From: Pseudomonas sp. MH9.2
GTDB taxonomy: Bacteria > Pseudomonadota > Gammaproteobacteria > Pseudomonadales > Pseudomonadaceae
Assembly (NCBI RefSeq): GCF_034353875.1
Contig: NZ_CP133784.1
Coordinates: forward strand, 434,001 to 498,000
DNA: 64,000 bases
Direction of reading: 5' to 3'
Of this stretch, positions 16,815-25,665 are shown piece by piece. The position numbers were made by a program, and so were the translations under genes. Numbering within the stretch: position 1 is the first letter of the stretch; every line of letters begins with the position of its first letter. The notes below the pieces were generated by a model. It searched no databases. It had not been told where the DNA came from and saw only the letters and a program-made list of their open reading frames with translations.

Positions 16815-17069
16815 ATGTTATGCGTAAAACGACCGATCGAAGCGCCCGGATTTCTTCATTAGCCACAGGTGGAAGAAGAGCTGCGCAAGATTCTGAATTA
16901 TCTGCGGCACGACGCCGACACACGTAGTCAGCGACGAGATTACCTCAACGAAGATCTCTTCTTCGGTCGTAAGCTGCGTCAGGAGCTTTCCCATGTGTTC
17001 AGGAACAAGTGCGACGGCTGTGAAACGCCGCTTGAGAACCACGGAAACATTCTTCATCTAACCACTTAA
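16815..17069 (+). pseudogene. HNH-nuclease-type protein, N-terminal fragment with nonsense mutation
   Basis: The ATG at 16815 follows a good AAGGAAG site. The frame reads Lys-Arg-Pro-Ile-Glu-Ala-Pro-Gly-Phe-Leu-His, then an in-frame TAG at 16860, then continues with Tyr-Leu-Asn-Glu-Asp-Leu-Phe-Phe-Gly and Asn-Lys-Cys-Asp-Gly-Cys-Glu-Thr-Pro-Leu-Glu. The latter resembles the first zinc knuckle (Cys-x-Tyr-Cys-Glu) of HNH proteins such as those in defence cassettes. The sequence ends shortly after, without the His-Phe-Arg-Pro catalytic segment. A dead remnant. Confidence 0.55.
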
Positions 17070-17079
17070 CTAGCAGTGC

Positions 17080-17290
17080 ACCTCACGCCGGTTAGCCGAA
17101 AGGTCATTGTGGGCCTCAATGAATTCACGGATAGCCGCTTTCAGTTCGGGCACCCAGGTAAAAGCACCACAGTGCCCTCCTTTCCAACTGCGCGAACCAG
17201 CCTTCCACGACGTTCAACCACGAAGCACTGGTTGCTGTGAAGTGCAGCTTAAAACGCGGGTATCTCTCCCACGGGCAAAACTGAAAACTG
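17080..17290 (-). pseudogene. fragment of an IS630-family transposase
   Basis: The minus strand encodes Arg-Phe-Lys-Leu-His-Phe-Thr-Ala-Thr-Ser-Ala-Ser-Trp-Leu-Asn-Val-Val-Glu-Gly-Trp (about 17195-17260), the last DDE segment of IS630 transposases. After a frameshift near 17165 it resumes as Glu-Leu-Lys-Ala-Ala-Ile-Arg-Glu-Phe-Ile-Glu-Ala-His-Asn. Both halves are expected in order in an intact transposase, so this is a frameshifted 3' stub. Confidence 0.65.
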
Positions 17291-17740
17291 ACGAGCGCGA
17301 TCGATAGTAGAAATAACAACCCTACGTTTACTGTGCCTGATCGGCAGATACATGAAAAAGGTCGCAGGGCACGTTTCGCATTGGTTTGATATGAACGAGG
17401 GCTATGTGAAGGCAGAAGTGACTGTCATTTCGACTGGCGGCGCGGTCACTGCAAGTTGATCGGAGCTTCCTTAAGCGTGAATAACCTCCAATAAACTAAA
17501 CAGTTATAAGCAAGCAGCTCAGCGCCGGAAGTTGCTGTGCAATACAAAAATCAGAAGAACCTGACAATGAGACAGGCCGGGATTGAGGCGAAAGAGTGAT
17601 TTGATCTAGGTTCTGCGAGCGGTGTACTTGCTACACCGCTCGCAGACACGTCAGCGCCTACACCGGACTCAGTTTGATGCGCGACAATGCATCTTCTAAG
17701 ACAGACCAGGGTCGCGTCCGACTAACACAGTTGACCTACC
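17291..17740. other. gene-free stretch ending the accessory region
   Basis: 450 bp with no supported gene. The only clear structure is a perfect hairpin with 15-bp arms, TCTGCGAGCGGTGTA (17612-17626) and its complement (17632-17646), with a 5-nt loop. It lies 95 bp beyond the doeD stop and has no T-run. It may close the doe transcript or be a REP-like element. Confidence 0.5.
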
Positions 17741-19126
17741 TTAACCCAATACTTCCCCCGCCACCTGATCTACTGCCTCTTTGGTGATCTGGACGATAAG
17801 TTCAGCGTCTTCCTGGGTCAGAATCAGCGGGGGGGCGAAGCCGAGAATGTCGCCGTGAGGCATGGCTCGGGCGATCATGCCGCGTTCCAGGCAGGCGGCC
17901 GAGACTTTCGGGCCGACTTTCAGCGCCGGATCGAAGGCTGTGCGCTGCTCACGATCGGCCATGAATTCAACGGCGGCGAGCATGCCATCCCCCCGCACTT
18001 CACCCACCAATGGATGACCTTCCAGGGTTTCGCGCAGGCGACGATTCAGGTATCCACCCACTACTTCGGCATTGGCGGTGAGGTTTTCACGTTCCAGAAT
18101 ATCGAGGTTGGCCAACGCTGCAGCGGCGCAGATCGGATGACCTGAATACGTCCAGCCATGGCCCATCGCACCCTCTTTCTCCGAGGCTTTTTCGATCACG
18201 TTCCAGACTTTCTCACCGATAATCACCGCCGACAGTGGCGCGTACGCGCTGGTCAACCCCTTGGCTGTGGTGATTAAGTCAGGCTTCATGTCATAACGCT
18301 GGCTCCCCATCTTCGAGCCCAAGCGACCGAACGCGCAGACCACTTCATCAGCGATCAACAGCACGTCGTATTTATTCAGCACAGCTTGAATTGCTGCCCA
18401 ATAACCCGCAGGCGGAACGATGATGCCGCCTGTTCCCATCAACGGTTCGCCAATGAACGCAGCTATGGTGTCCTTGCCTTCGGCAAGGATCATTTTCTCC
18501 AGCTCATCCGCGCAATAGCGGACAAATGCGGTTTCATCCATGCCAGCCGGGGCCTTGCGATACCAGTGCGGGCAGACGGTGTGTTTGACGCCTTGCTCGG
18601 GCAGGTCGAAATGCTGATGGAACGCAGGCAATCCAGTCAGGCTACCGGTCATGATGCCCGAGCCGTGATAACCACGATCGCGGGAGATGATTTTCTTCTT
18701 CAGTGGTCGACCCAGCACGTTGTTGTAGTAACGCACCAGTTTGACCTGGGTTTCGTTAGCGTCGGAACCGGACAGCCCGTAATAGACCTTTTTCATACCT
18801 TCAGGAGCCCAGTCCATGATGCGGCTGGACAGCTCGATAATCGCTTCGGTGGAGTGCCCGACATAGGTGTGATAGTAGGCCAATTCCTTGGCCTGCTTGT
18901 AGATTGCGTCGGCAACTTCGGTGCGGCCATAGCCAATGTTCACGCAGTACAAACCGGCGAAGGCGTCCATGAATTCACGGCCTTCATGGTCACGAATGCG
19001 AATGCCAGAGGCGCTCTTGATGATGCGGCCCTTGAGTGCACCGCTGGCGTGGTCATGGGCATGGGTCGACGGGTGCATGAAGTGCGCACGGTCTTGTTCA
19101 AACAGATTGCTGAATTCCTGACTCAT
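17741..19126 (-). CDS. doeD: L-2,4-diaminobutyrate aminotransferase, ectoine degradation
   Basis: Class III PLP transaminase of 461 residues. Lys289 in Thr-Thr-Ala-Lys-Gly-Leu-Thr carries PLP and Asp260 lies in Ile-Ala-Asp-Glu-Val-Val-Cys-Ala-Phe-Gly-Arg. In ectoine catabolism it turns diaminobutyrate into aspartate semialdehyde. The ATG at 19126 is preceded by GAGGAG at a 7-8-nt spacing, deciding it over an upstream codon. It is the last gene of the enuR-eutB-eutC-doeA-doeB-doeX-doeC-doeD series, 11 bp after doeC. The specific assignment comes mainly from context; the family alone would also allow other omega-transaminases. Confidence 0.82.
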   Translation of the reverse strand: MSQEFSNLFEQDRAHFMHPSTHAHDHASGALKGRIIKSASGIRIRDHEGREFMDAFAGLYCVNIGYGRTEVADAIYKQAKELAYYHTYVGHSTEAIIELSSRIMDWAPEGMKKVYYGLSGSDANETQVKLVRYYNNVLGRPLKKKIISRDRGYHGSGIMTGSLTGLPAFHQHFDLPEQGVKHTVCPHWYRKAPAGMDETAFVRYCADELEKMILAEGKDTIAAFIGEPLMGTGGIIVPPAGYWAAIQAVLNKYDVLLIADEVVCAFGRLGSKMGSQRYDMKPDLITTAKGLTSAYAPLSAVIIGEKVWNVIEKASEKEGAMGHGWTYSGHPICAAAALANLDILERENLTANAEVVGGYLNRRLRETLEGHPLVGEVRGDGMLAAVEFMADREQRTAFDPALKVGPKVSAACLERGMIARAMPHGDILGFAPPLILTQEDAELIVQITKEAVDQVAGEVLG

Positions 19127-19137
19127 ACGGGTTCTCC

Positions 19138-20610
19138 TCAGAACTGACCTTGATGGTGCAAGCAAAAATATTTGGTTTCGACGAAGGCTTCGAAGCCCTC
19201 ACTGCCGCCTTCGCGCCCGAGACCCGAGGCTTTCATGCCACCAAAAGGGATCGGATGGCCGGTGAACTTGACGCCATTAACCGCGACCATGGCGTGGTCG
19301 AGTCGGCGGATCAGCGGATAAATCACGTCTAGCCGGTTCGAACAAATGTAGGCAGCTAAACCGTATTCGGTGTCATTGGCCATCTCGACCGCCTGATCCA
19401 AAGTGTCAAACGCCATCACCCCGGCGATCGGTGCAAAGTTTTCTTCCTGATAGATGCGCATCTGCGGGGTCACGTCAGCCAGCACGGTCGGTTGATAGAA
19501 CAAACCACCGAGGGCGTGCACCTCACCACCCACCAGTCGGTGCGCGCCGTGTTGCAGCGCATCGTCGACTCGCTCGCAGGTAGCATTGAACGCGGCCCGG
19601 TGCATCAGCGGGCCGACATCAACTTGCTGTTCAACATCACCCAGCATCGCTGGGCCAACGCGCAACTCACGCACGGCCGCAGCAAACCGGGTCAAAAATT
19701 CCTGATAAATCGGCCGCTGCACCATGATCCGGTTAGCGGCGCAGCAATCCTGGCCGGATGTCTGAAACTTGGCTTCAACGGCGACTTTCACCGCCAACGC
19801 GAGATCGGCATCCGCACAGACAATGAACGGCGCATTACCGCCCAACTCCAGCGCGACCTTTTTTACGTCGGTTGCGGCAGCCTGCAACACCAGCTTGCCG
19901 ACCCGGGTCGAGCCAGTAAAACTTACCGAACGCACTCTTGGGTCCTTGACCAGGGTTTCCATGGTCGTCTGCGGCTCGCCTAGCACCACATTGAAGACAC
20001 CAGCCGGGAACCCCGCTTCTTCGGCCAATTGCGCCAGGGCAAAGGCTGAAAAAGGTGTTTCATGAGCTGGCTTGATAATCACCGTGCAACCGGCGGCCAA
20101 CGCGGCAGCGGCTTTGCGAGTGATCATTGCAGACGGGAAGTTCCATGGGGTCAGCAACGCGCAGACGCCCACCGGCTCCTTAATGGTGCCCAAGTACGCG
20201 CCGGGGATATGGCTGGGAATGTTCTGGCCATACAGGCGTCGCGCTTCTTCGGCAAACCACGGGATGAAGCTCGCGGCGTAGGCAATCTCGCCGCGAGATT
20301 CAGCCAACGGCTTGCCCTGCTCTTCGCTGAGAATCCGCGCTAGATCTTCTTTATGTTCGAGAATCAGCTCGCCCCAACGGCGCAGAATCGCCCCTCGCGC
20401 CTCCAGGCTTTGTTCACGCCAAGAGGCAAAAGCACGCTGCGCGGCATCAATCGCCTGCAGCAGTTGCGGCTGATCTAGCAATGGCACATGGCCGATGAGT
20501 TTTTGATTGGCCGGGTTGTGCACGGCAATGCTGTCGCCGCTGTCACTGTGCACCCAATGACCGTCGATGTAACACAGGGCTTTGAACAACAGCGGATGTT
20601 TAGGGGTCAT
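19138..20610 (-). CDS. doeC: aspartate-semialdehyde dehydrogenase, ectoine degradation (succinate-semialdehyde dehydrogenase family)
   Basis: NAD(P)-dependent aldehyde dehydrogenase of 490 residues. Motifs are Trp-Asn-Phe-Pro-Ser near the cofactor site, Phe-Thr-Gly-Ser-Thr-Arg-Val-Gly, Glu-Leu-Gly-Gly-Asn-Ala-Pro-Phe with the general base, and Ser-Gly-Gln-Asp-Cys-Cys with the nucleophile. By homology it would be called SSADH. Its place between doeX and doeD, and the known order ssd-atf at the end of ectoine operons, supports oxidation of aspartate semialdehyde to aspartate. The start at 20610 follows AGAAGG; a 26-codon upstream extension lacks similarity. Confidence 0.83.
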   Translation of the reverse strand: MTPKHPLLFKALCYIDGHWVHSDSGDSIAVHNPANQKLIGHVPLLDQPQLLQAIDAAQRAFASWREQSLEARGAILRRWGELILEHKEDLARILSEEQGKPLAESRGEIAYAASFIPWFAEEARRLYGQNIPSHIPGAYLGTIKEPVGVCALLTPWNFPSAMITRKAAAALAAGCTVIIKPAHETPFSAFALAQLAEEAGFPAGVFNVVLGEPQTTMETLVKDPRVRSVSFTGSTRVGKLVLQAAATDVKKVALELGGNAPFIVCADADLALAVKVAVEAKFQTSGQDCCAANRIMVQRPIYQEFLTRFAAAVRELRVGPAMLGDVEQQVDVGPLMHRAAFNATCERVDDALQHGAHRLVGGEVHALGGLFYQPTVLADVTPQMRIYQEENFAPIAGVMAFDTLDQAVEMANDTEYGLAAYICSNRLDVIYPLIRRLDHAMVAVNGVKFTGHPIPFGGMKASGLGREGGSEGFEAFVETKYFCLHHQGQF

Positions 20611-20755
20611 GGCCTTCTCTCCAAACCGTGAACGTGAAGCCATGCTAAGCCAGTCTGGCTCACATAATTTGCGGTTTACCGGGGTCAAGACCTGTGCTTT
20701 TTTCTAATTGAACGGGGGGAAACAGCGGTTTTTGCGGTGGCGGTTTTCAGCCCGT

Positions 20756-21235
20756 TCAGGGCTCCAGATCCAGCTCGGCAGGCAGCGCGCCACTGGTCTT
20801 GATGGTCTTGGTCACGATGTAGGTGAAATAGCGCTCGATGCCCAGGTCTTCGAGCAACAGCTGATCGATGAAACGCTGGTAAGTGTCGATGTCGGGCGCC
20901 TGAATCATCGCCATGTAATCGACGCCGCCACCGGTGGCGTAACAGAATGCCACTTCTGCCGCATCGCACATGCGTTGCTCAAAACGGCGCATGTCCTGCG
21001 CGGTGTGTCGGACCAGGGTAATTTCGACCATCACCTGTTGGCTCTTGAACACTGCGCCCCAATCGATCTGCGCCCGATAGCCTTTGACAAGCCCCGCGGC
21101 TTCCAGCTTGCGCACCCGCTCCCAGGCTGGCGTGACCGACAGGTTGATGGCTTCGGCCAGGCTCGATTTGGTGATGCGCCCGTCTTCGGCGAGGATTCGC
21201 AGAATCTTCAGGTCATAACGATCGAGCTTGTGCAT
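20756..21235 (-). CDS. doeX: Lrp/AsnC-family regulator of ectoine catabolism
   Basis: 159 residues: N-terminal helix-turn-helix (Leu-Asp-Arg-Tyr-Asp-Leu-Lys-Ile-Leu start, Ile-Thr-Lys-Ser-Ser-Leu-Ala-Glu-Ala-Ile) and a C-terminal RAM ligand-binding domain (about 68-150). An asnC-type gene in this position, between doeB/eutE and the dehydrogenase, is a standard part of ectoine clusters, where DoeX responds to pathway intermediates. It lies 36 bp after doeB and 145 bp before doeC, so an internal promoter for doeCD is possible. Confidence 0.85.
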   Translation of the reverse strand: MHKLDRYDLKILRILAEDGRITKSSLAEAINLSVTPAWERVRKLEAAGLVKGYRAQIDWGAVFKSQQVMVEITLVRHTAQDMRRFEQRMCDAAEVAFCYATGGGVDYMAMIQAPDIDTYQRFIDQLLLEDLGIERYFTYIVTKTIKTSGALPAELDLEP

Positions 21236-21271
21236 GGCGAAGTTGTCCTCAGGGCCGGCAGTGGATGACCA

Positions 21272-22288
21272 TCAGGCCACCACTTCAGCGATCACGGCAA
21301 CTGTGTCGCCACACTGCACCAGACCGGGAAAGTGTCGGGCCGCCAGCAAGCCACTGCGGGCAGCGCGGTATTCCACGGGAGCGACACCAGTGCGTTTGAT
21401 GTCGTGAACTCGAGCGATGACGTCACCTTTGCGCACCTTGTCGCCCAAATCGCGGCACATCTCCAGCAGGCCGTCATGCTCACTTGCGATGAAGCAATCA
21501 GCGTCCGGCATGTCGAGCATGATCGATTCCGTCACCGCCACTTCGCCGTCGAGGATGCCGGCGTGAATCAGCAGATTGCGCACGCCCCGCTCGGCAATCG
21601 CCGCGCTGCGAGCGCTGGACGAACCACCGCCCCCCAGCTCGGTGGTGACGAACACCTTGCCCAGTTGCTCGGCAGCGGTGTCGTACATGGCGCCGGCGTC
21701 CAGTTCCAGCATACGCATGCTGTACGGCGCACCGAACGCAAGCATCCCGGCTTCGCATCGGGCTTGCTGGGTTTTGTCCGGCAGCACATGACAGGCAGCG
21801 AACGGCAGGAAATCCAGGGTGCGACCACCGGAATGGATATCCAGTACGATGTCTGCCAACGGCAGCAAGGTGCAGCGGAAATAATCCGCGATCTTCTCGG
21901 TCACCGTACCATCCGGCTTGCCGGGAAAACTACGGTTGAGGTTGCCCTTGTCGATTGGCGAGGTGCGCCGACCGGCATGAAACGCCGGCGTGTTCATGAA
22001 CGGGATAATGATCACCCGCCCCCTCACCTCTTCCGCCGTCAGCCGCTGGGCCAGTTTGCTCAACGCCACCGGGCCTTCGTATTCGTCGCCGTGATTGCCG
22101 CCGGTGAGCAGCGCCGTCGGCCCGCGACCGCGCTGGATAACGCTGACCGGGATCATCACCGCGCCCCAGGCAGAATCATCACGGGAATACGGCAGCTTGA
22201 GAAAACCGTGCTGCACGCCGTCGAGGGTGAAATCGACGGTGGTGCTGATCGGGTTTTTCGCGGATTGCAGACCAGACACATCGCTCAT
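21272..22288 (-). CDS. doeB: N-alpha-acetyl-L-2,4-diaminobutyrate deacetylase
   Basis: Zn-dependent deacylase of the succinylglutamate desuccinylase/aspartoacylase family, 338 residues. It releases acetate from N-alpha-acetyldiaminobutyrate after ectoine ring opening. The zinc site is visible as Gly-Gly-Asn-His-Gly-Asp-Glu-Tyr-Glu-Gly (about 63-72) and Asp-Ile-His-Ser-Gly-Gly. Asn-Arg-Ser-Phe-Pro-Gly supplies the substrate-binding Asn-Arg. Its ATG begins 3 bp after the doeA stop, indicating coupled translation. Also known as eutE. Confidence 0.9.
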   Translation of the reverse strand: MSDVSGLQSAKNPISTTVDFTLDGVQHGFLKLPYSRDDSAWGAVMIPVSVIQRGRGPTALLTGGNHGDEYEGPVALSKLAQRLTAEEVRGRVIIIPFMNTPAFHAGRRTSPIDKGNLNRSFPGKPDGTVTEKIADYFRCTLLPLADIVLDIHSGGRTLDFLPFAACHVLPDKTQQARCEAGMLAFGAPYSMRMLELDAGAMYDTAAEQLGKVFVTTELGGGGSSSARSAAIAERGVRNLLIHAGILDGEVAVTESIMLDMPDADCFIASEHDGLLEMCRDLGDKVRKGDVIARVHDIKRTGVAPVEYRAARSGLLAARHFPGLVQCGDTVAVIAEVVA

Positions 22289-22291
22289 GGA

Positions 22292-23482
22292 TCAATCCTT
22301 CACGAACAGTTGACGCGGAACCTGGCAGAAGGTCTCGACGCCGGTTTCGGTGATCAAAATGCTTTCGGTGATTTCCAGCCCCCAATCGTCCATCCACAGG
22401 CCTGGCATGAAGTGAAAGGTCATGCCAGGTTGCAACACGCTGGTATCGCCGGGGCGCAGGCTCATGGTGCGTTCGCCCCAGTCTGGCGGGTAGCTGATAC
22501 CGATCGGGTAGCCGCAACGGCTGTCTTTGTGGATGCCAAATTTCTGCAGTACCTTGAAGAACGCGGCAGCAATATCGCCGGTGGTGTTACCCGGCTTGGC
22601 AGCCTCCAGACCTGCAGCGATGCCTTCGACCACGGCCTTTTCACCGTCGAGGAAATGCTGCGGCGGTTTGCCCAGGTAGATGGTGCGCGACAGCGGGCAG
22701 TGATAACGCTTGTAGCATCCGGCGATTTCAAAAAAAGTCCCGGCGCCTTTCTCGAATGGCGCGTCGTCCCAGGTCAGGTGCGGTGCGCTGGCATCGGCAC
22801 CCGTGGGCAACAACGGTACGATGGCCGGGTAGTCGCCGCCATGACCGTCAGCACCGAGAATCCCGCTGCTGTAGATTTCGGCCACAAGTTCGTTCTTGCG
22901 CATGCCCGGTTCGATACGTTCGAGAATCCGTCCATGCATCTTCTCGACGATCCGCGCCGCGATGCGCATGTATGCGATTTCTTGCGGGGATTTGATCGCC
23001 CGCTGCCAGTTCACCAGACCGACTGCGTCAATCAAGGTCGCTTCGGAAAGATGCTTTTTCAGCGAAAGGTACGCGGCGGCGCTGAAGTAATAGTTATCCA
23101 TCTCCACGCCAATGTTCAGTGAGCCCCAGCCACGCGGGACGATGACTTCCTGTGATAGGTAATCCATCGGGTGGCGTTCGCGGGACTGCACGTAATCGTC
23201 CGGGTAGCCGACGATATTGTCGTGCTGCATGAACACTGTGCGCTTGGCACCGTTGGCATCCTGACCCCTACCGAACCACACCGGTTCGCCGTCCAGCGCC
23301 AGGAGCACGCATTGGTGCACATAGAACGACCAACCGTCGTAACCGGTCAACCAGGACATATTCGACGGGTCGGTGACCAGCAACAGCTCAATGCCCTGCG
23401 CTTGCATGGCCGAGCGAACCTTGGCCAGACGCTGGGCGTACTCTTCCCGCTCGAAGGGGAGATTGACGACTATCTGAGACAT
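22292..23482 (-). CDS. doeA: ectoine hydrolase (M24/creatinase family)
   Basis: Opens the ectoine ring to N-alpha-acetyldiaminobutyrate. 396 residues with a creatinase-type N-domain and pita-bread C-domain. Trp-Leu-Thr-Gly-Tyr-Asp-Gly-Trp-Ser-Phe-Tyr-Val-His is typical of DoeA, and several metal-ligand positions of true M24 peptidases look altered, as expected for a hydrolase acting on a cyclic amidine. The start ATG at 23482 is chosen because AGAGGG lies 7 nt upstream; the ATG two codons earlier overlaps that site. It is the core marker gene for ectoine use; equivalent to eutD. Confidence 0.9.
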   Translation of the reverse strand: MSQIVVNLPFEREEYAQRLAKVRSAMQAQGIELLLVTDPSNMSWLTGYDGWSFYVHQCVLLALDGEPVWFGRGQDANGAKRTVFMQHDNIVGYPDDYVQSRERHPMDYLSQEVIVPRGWGSLNIGVEMDNYYFSAAAYLSLKKHLSEATLIDAVGLVNWQRAIKSPQEIAYMRIAARIVEKMHGRILERIEPGMRKNELVAEIYSSGILGADGHGGDYPAIVPLLPTGADASAPHLTWDDAPFEKGAGTFFEIAGCYKRYHCPLSRTIYLGKPPQHFLDGEKAVVEGIAAGLEAAKPGNTTGDIAAAFFKVLQKFGIHKDSRCGYPIGISYPPDWGERTMSLRPGDTSVLQPGMTFHFMPGLWMDDWGLEITESILITETGVETFCQVPRQLFVKD

Positions 23483-23541
23483 GCACATGCCCTCTGATAA
23501 ATGACGCACGGATGAATGAATGAAAAGTGGGTGCAACCGGA

Positions 23542-24534
23542 TCAACTGCCGAACTGAAAACCTTTGCCTGCCTGACTTGCCCGTTCAAATGCCAGATTGG
23601 CGATGGCAGTGTCTTGGGCGCCGGTCCCGGTGAGGTCGCACAAAGTGATTTGCGTATCGTCGCTGCGACCCGGCGTTTGGCCGGCGATTACCTGCCCCAG
23701 CTCGGCCAGCGCAGATTCGTCGGGGATCAGCCCTGCGCTCAGGGCGTGGTGTAGCTCGCCGAGGACCCGGGTCTGGCTGAGTCGGTCGGCGACATAACGG
23801 TCAACCCGAGCCAGGACCAGGGGGGAGATTTCGTTTTTGTGTTCGGCATCGGAGCCCATGGCGGTGATGTGCAGGCCTGGGTGCAAGTGCCGGGGCTCGA
23901 TCAATGGCTCGCGACTGGGCGTGCAGGTGATGGCGATGTCCACGCCCTCCATAGCGCTATCGATGTTCAAGCAGGGCGTCACCGACAAACCCGTACTGCG
24001 TGCCAGTTCGGCACTGAATTCCGCGGCTTTGCTCGCATTGCGCGCCCAGACCCGAACGTCATCGATAGGCCGCACCAGGCGCAACGCCTGCAATTGCAGC
24101 GCCGCCTGCTCTCCCGCGCCGATCAACGCCACACTGCGGCAGTCCTCGCGTGACAACCAACGCGCAGCAACCGCGCCGGCGGCGGCAGTGCGCACCGCTG
24201 TCAGGTAACCATTGTCCAGCAACAAGGCGTCAAGCAAACCGGTACGGGCCGACAGCAACATCATCATGCCGTTGAGACTCGGCAGACCAAGTTTAGGGTT
24301 GTCGAAAAAACCTGGGCTGACCTTGATCGCAAAGCGCTCCAGTCCCGGTAGGTAGGCGGTTTTCACATCCACCTCGCCATTATGTTCCGGGATGTCCAGA
24401 CGCAGGATCGGCGGCATCGCCACTGCAGCGGTCGCCAGCAACGAAAAAGCTTGCTCCACGGCGTCGATACTTTGCAGGTTCAGGGCGACACAGGAGCGCA
24501 AATCCGCTTCGTTCAGTAAGGTAATTGCAGCCAT
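23542..24534 (-). CDS. eutC: ornithine-cyclodeaminase-like enzyme of hydroxyectoine catabolism
   Basis: 330 residues of the ornithine cyclodeaminase/mu-crystallin family with an NAD(P)-binding motif Leu-Ile-Gly-Ala-Gly-Glu-Gln-Ala (about 126-133), Arg-Thr-Ala-Ala-Ala-Gly-Ala-Val, and Thr-Cys-Thr-Pro-Ser in the nucleotide-binding half. In hydroxyectoine-using bacteria eutC lies beside eutB and doeA and is thought to act with EutB on the hydroxylated intermediates. Here it lies between eutB (40 bp) and doeA (59 bp). The exact reaction is unproven. Confidence 0.85.
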   Translation of the reverse strand: MAAITLLNEADLRSCVALNLQSIDAVEQAFSLLATAAVAMPPILRLDIPEHNGEVDVKTAYLPGLERFAIKVSPGFFDNPKLGLPSLNGMMMLLSARTGLLDALLLDNGYLTAVRTAAAGAVAARWLSREDCRSVALIGAGEQAALQLQALRLVRPIDDVRVWARNASKAAEFSAELARSTGLSVTPCLNIDSAMEGVDIAITCTPSREPLIEPRHLHPGLHITAMGSDAEHKNEISPLVLARVDRYVADRLSQTRVLGELHHALSAGLIPDESALAELGQVIAGQTPGRSDDTQITLCDLTGTGAQDTAIANLAFERASQAGKGFQFGS

Positions 24535-24574
24535 CGGTGGACTCCTATTCTTATGGTTCTATGGATCCGCTGAC

Positions 24575-25546
24575 TCAAGCGTCGGCCCCGGCCAATACGC
24601 GCAAATGCTGTTCGATGTCGACATTGCGGCCGCTGACCACCACCACAATCGGTCCATGGGGTTCGATCAGACCGTCGAGCAACGCGGCGATGCCCACAGC
24701 CGCCGCGCCCTCCACCACCTGCCGTTCTTCGCGGTAGGCGTGGCGAATGCCGTTGGCAATCGATGCTTCGCTCAACAGATGCACCTGGTCGCAGAGTTGG
24801 CGTGTCATGGCGAAGGTATAGCGATTGTCCAGGCCGATGCCGCCGCCCAGGGAATCGGCAAGGGTCGGCAGTTCTTCGGTTTCCACGGGCTGACCGGCTT
24901 CGAGGCTGGCGTGCATCGCCGCGCCGCGTTGCATGCTGATGCCGTACAAACGGATATTCGGGTTGACGCTTTTCAAGGCCAGGGCCACGCCGGCGAACAG
25001 GCCTCCACCGGACAGCGGCACCAGCACTTGAGCGACATCCGGCTGTTGTTCGAGGATCTCCAGGCCCAAAGTGCCCTGCCCGGCGATGATTGCCGGATGG
25101 TCGAACGGCGGCAGCAAGGCGGCGCCCTGCTCGATTGAAATACGTTCGGCTTCGCGTTGGGCGTCATCCTGGGACTGGCCGACGACGCGGACTTCAGCAC
25201 CCAGTTCACGAATCGCCTGCACCTTGTTCGCAGGCACCAGATGCGACAGGCAGATGGTGGCTTTCACCCCAAGTTGCGATGCCGCATACGCCAGCGCTCG
25301 ACCATGATTGCCGGTCGACGCGGCGACCACGCCACGCGTCTTGTCTTTTGCGCTGAGTTGAGCAACGGCATTGCTGGCGCCGCGCAATTTGAAGCTGCCG
25401 GTGATCTGCTGCGACTCCAGCTTGAGGTACACCGCAACGCCTATCAACCGCGATAGGCTGGGCGAATAGTCCAGCGGCGTGCGACAGATCAGCGTCTGAA
25501 TGCGCTGACGAGCGAGGTAAATATCGTTTAGCTGCAACTCTGGCAT
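24575..25546 (-). CDS. eutB: threonine-dehydratase-like PLP enzyme of hydroxyectoine catabolism
   Basis: PLP fold-type II lyase of 323 residues. The PLP lysine is in Gly-Ser-Phe-Lys-Leu-Arg-Gly-Ala (about 50-57), a Gly-rich phosphate loop Pro-Leu-Ser-Gly-Gly-Gly-Leu-Phe-Ala-Gly follows near 180, and Ser-Thr-Gly-Asn-His-Gly-Arg is present near 85. Alone it would be annotated threonine ammonia-lyase; first place in the eutB-eutC-doeA-doeB run marks it as the hydroxyectoine dehydratase EutB. It sits 119 bp downstream of enuR, with an operator-like motif in the gap. Confidence 0.85.
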   Translation of the reverse strand: MPELQLNDIYLARQRIQTLICRTPLDYSPSLSRLIGVAVYLKLESQQITGSFKLRGASNAVAQLSAKDKTRGVVAASTGNHGRALAYAASQLGVKATICLSHLVPANKVQAIRELGAEVRVVGQSQDDAQREAERISIEQGAALLPPFDHPAIIAGQGTLGLEILEQQPDVAQVLVPLSGGGLFAGVALALKSVNPNIRLYGISMQRGAAMHASLEAGQPVETEELPTLADSLGGGIGLDNRYTFAMTRQLCDQVHLLSEASIANGIRHAYREERQVVEGAAAVGIAALLDGLIEPHGPIVVVVSGRNVDIEQHLRVLAGADA

Positions 25547-25604
25547 GACCGCGTCCCGACCGTAGGTGTTGGGGGCAGTCTAAGAGGACTGAATTGGGTG
25601 GATG

Positions 25605-25621
25605 AATGTACTAGGGCAATT
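25605..25621 (-). promoter_or_regulatory. candidate EnuR operator upstream of eutB
   Basis: Minus-strand AATTGCCCTAGTACATT, which matches 14 of 17 positions of the motif upstream of ehuB (27122-27138). It lies 58 bp before the eutB start. The shared core is ATTG-N2-CTAG-N2-CAAT, a palindrome. Confidence 0.55.
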
Positions 25622-25665
25622 TACCCGAGAATCTTTTTTTGCCCTGTGCACCGCCGCGCACGAGT

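Noticed and set aside
21332..23122. Very long open frame (596 codons) on the plus strand across doeB and doeA
   Set aside because: It is antisense to two well-supported enzymes, His/Arg/Gln-rich with no recognisable domain, as expected from high-GC codon use on the opposite strand.
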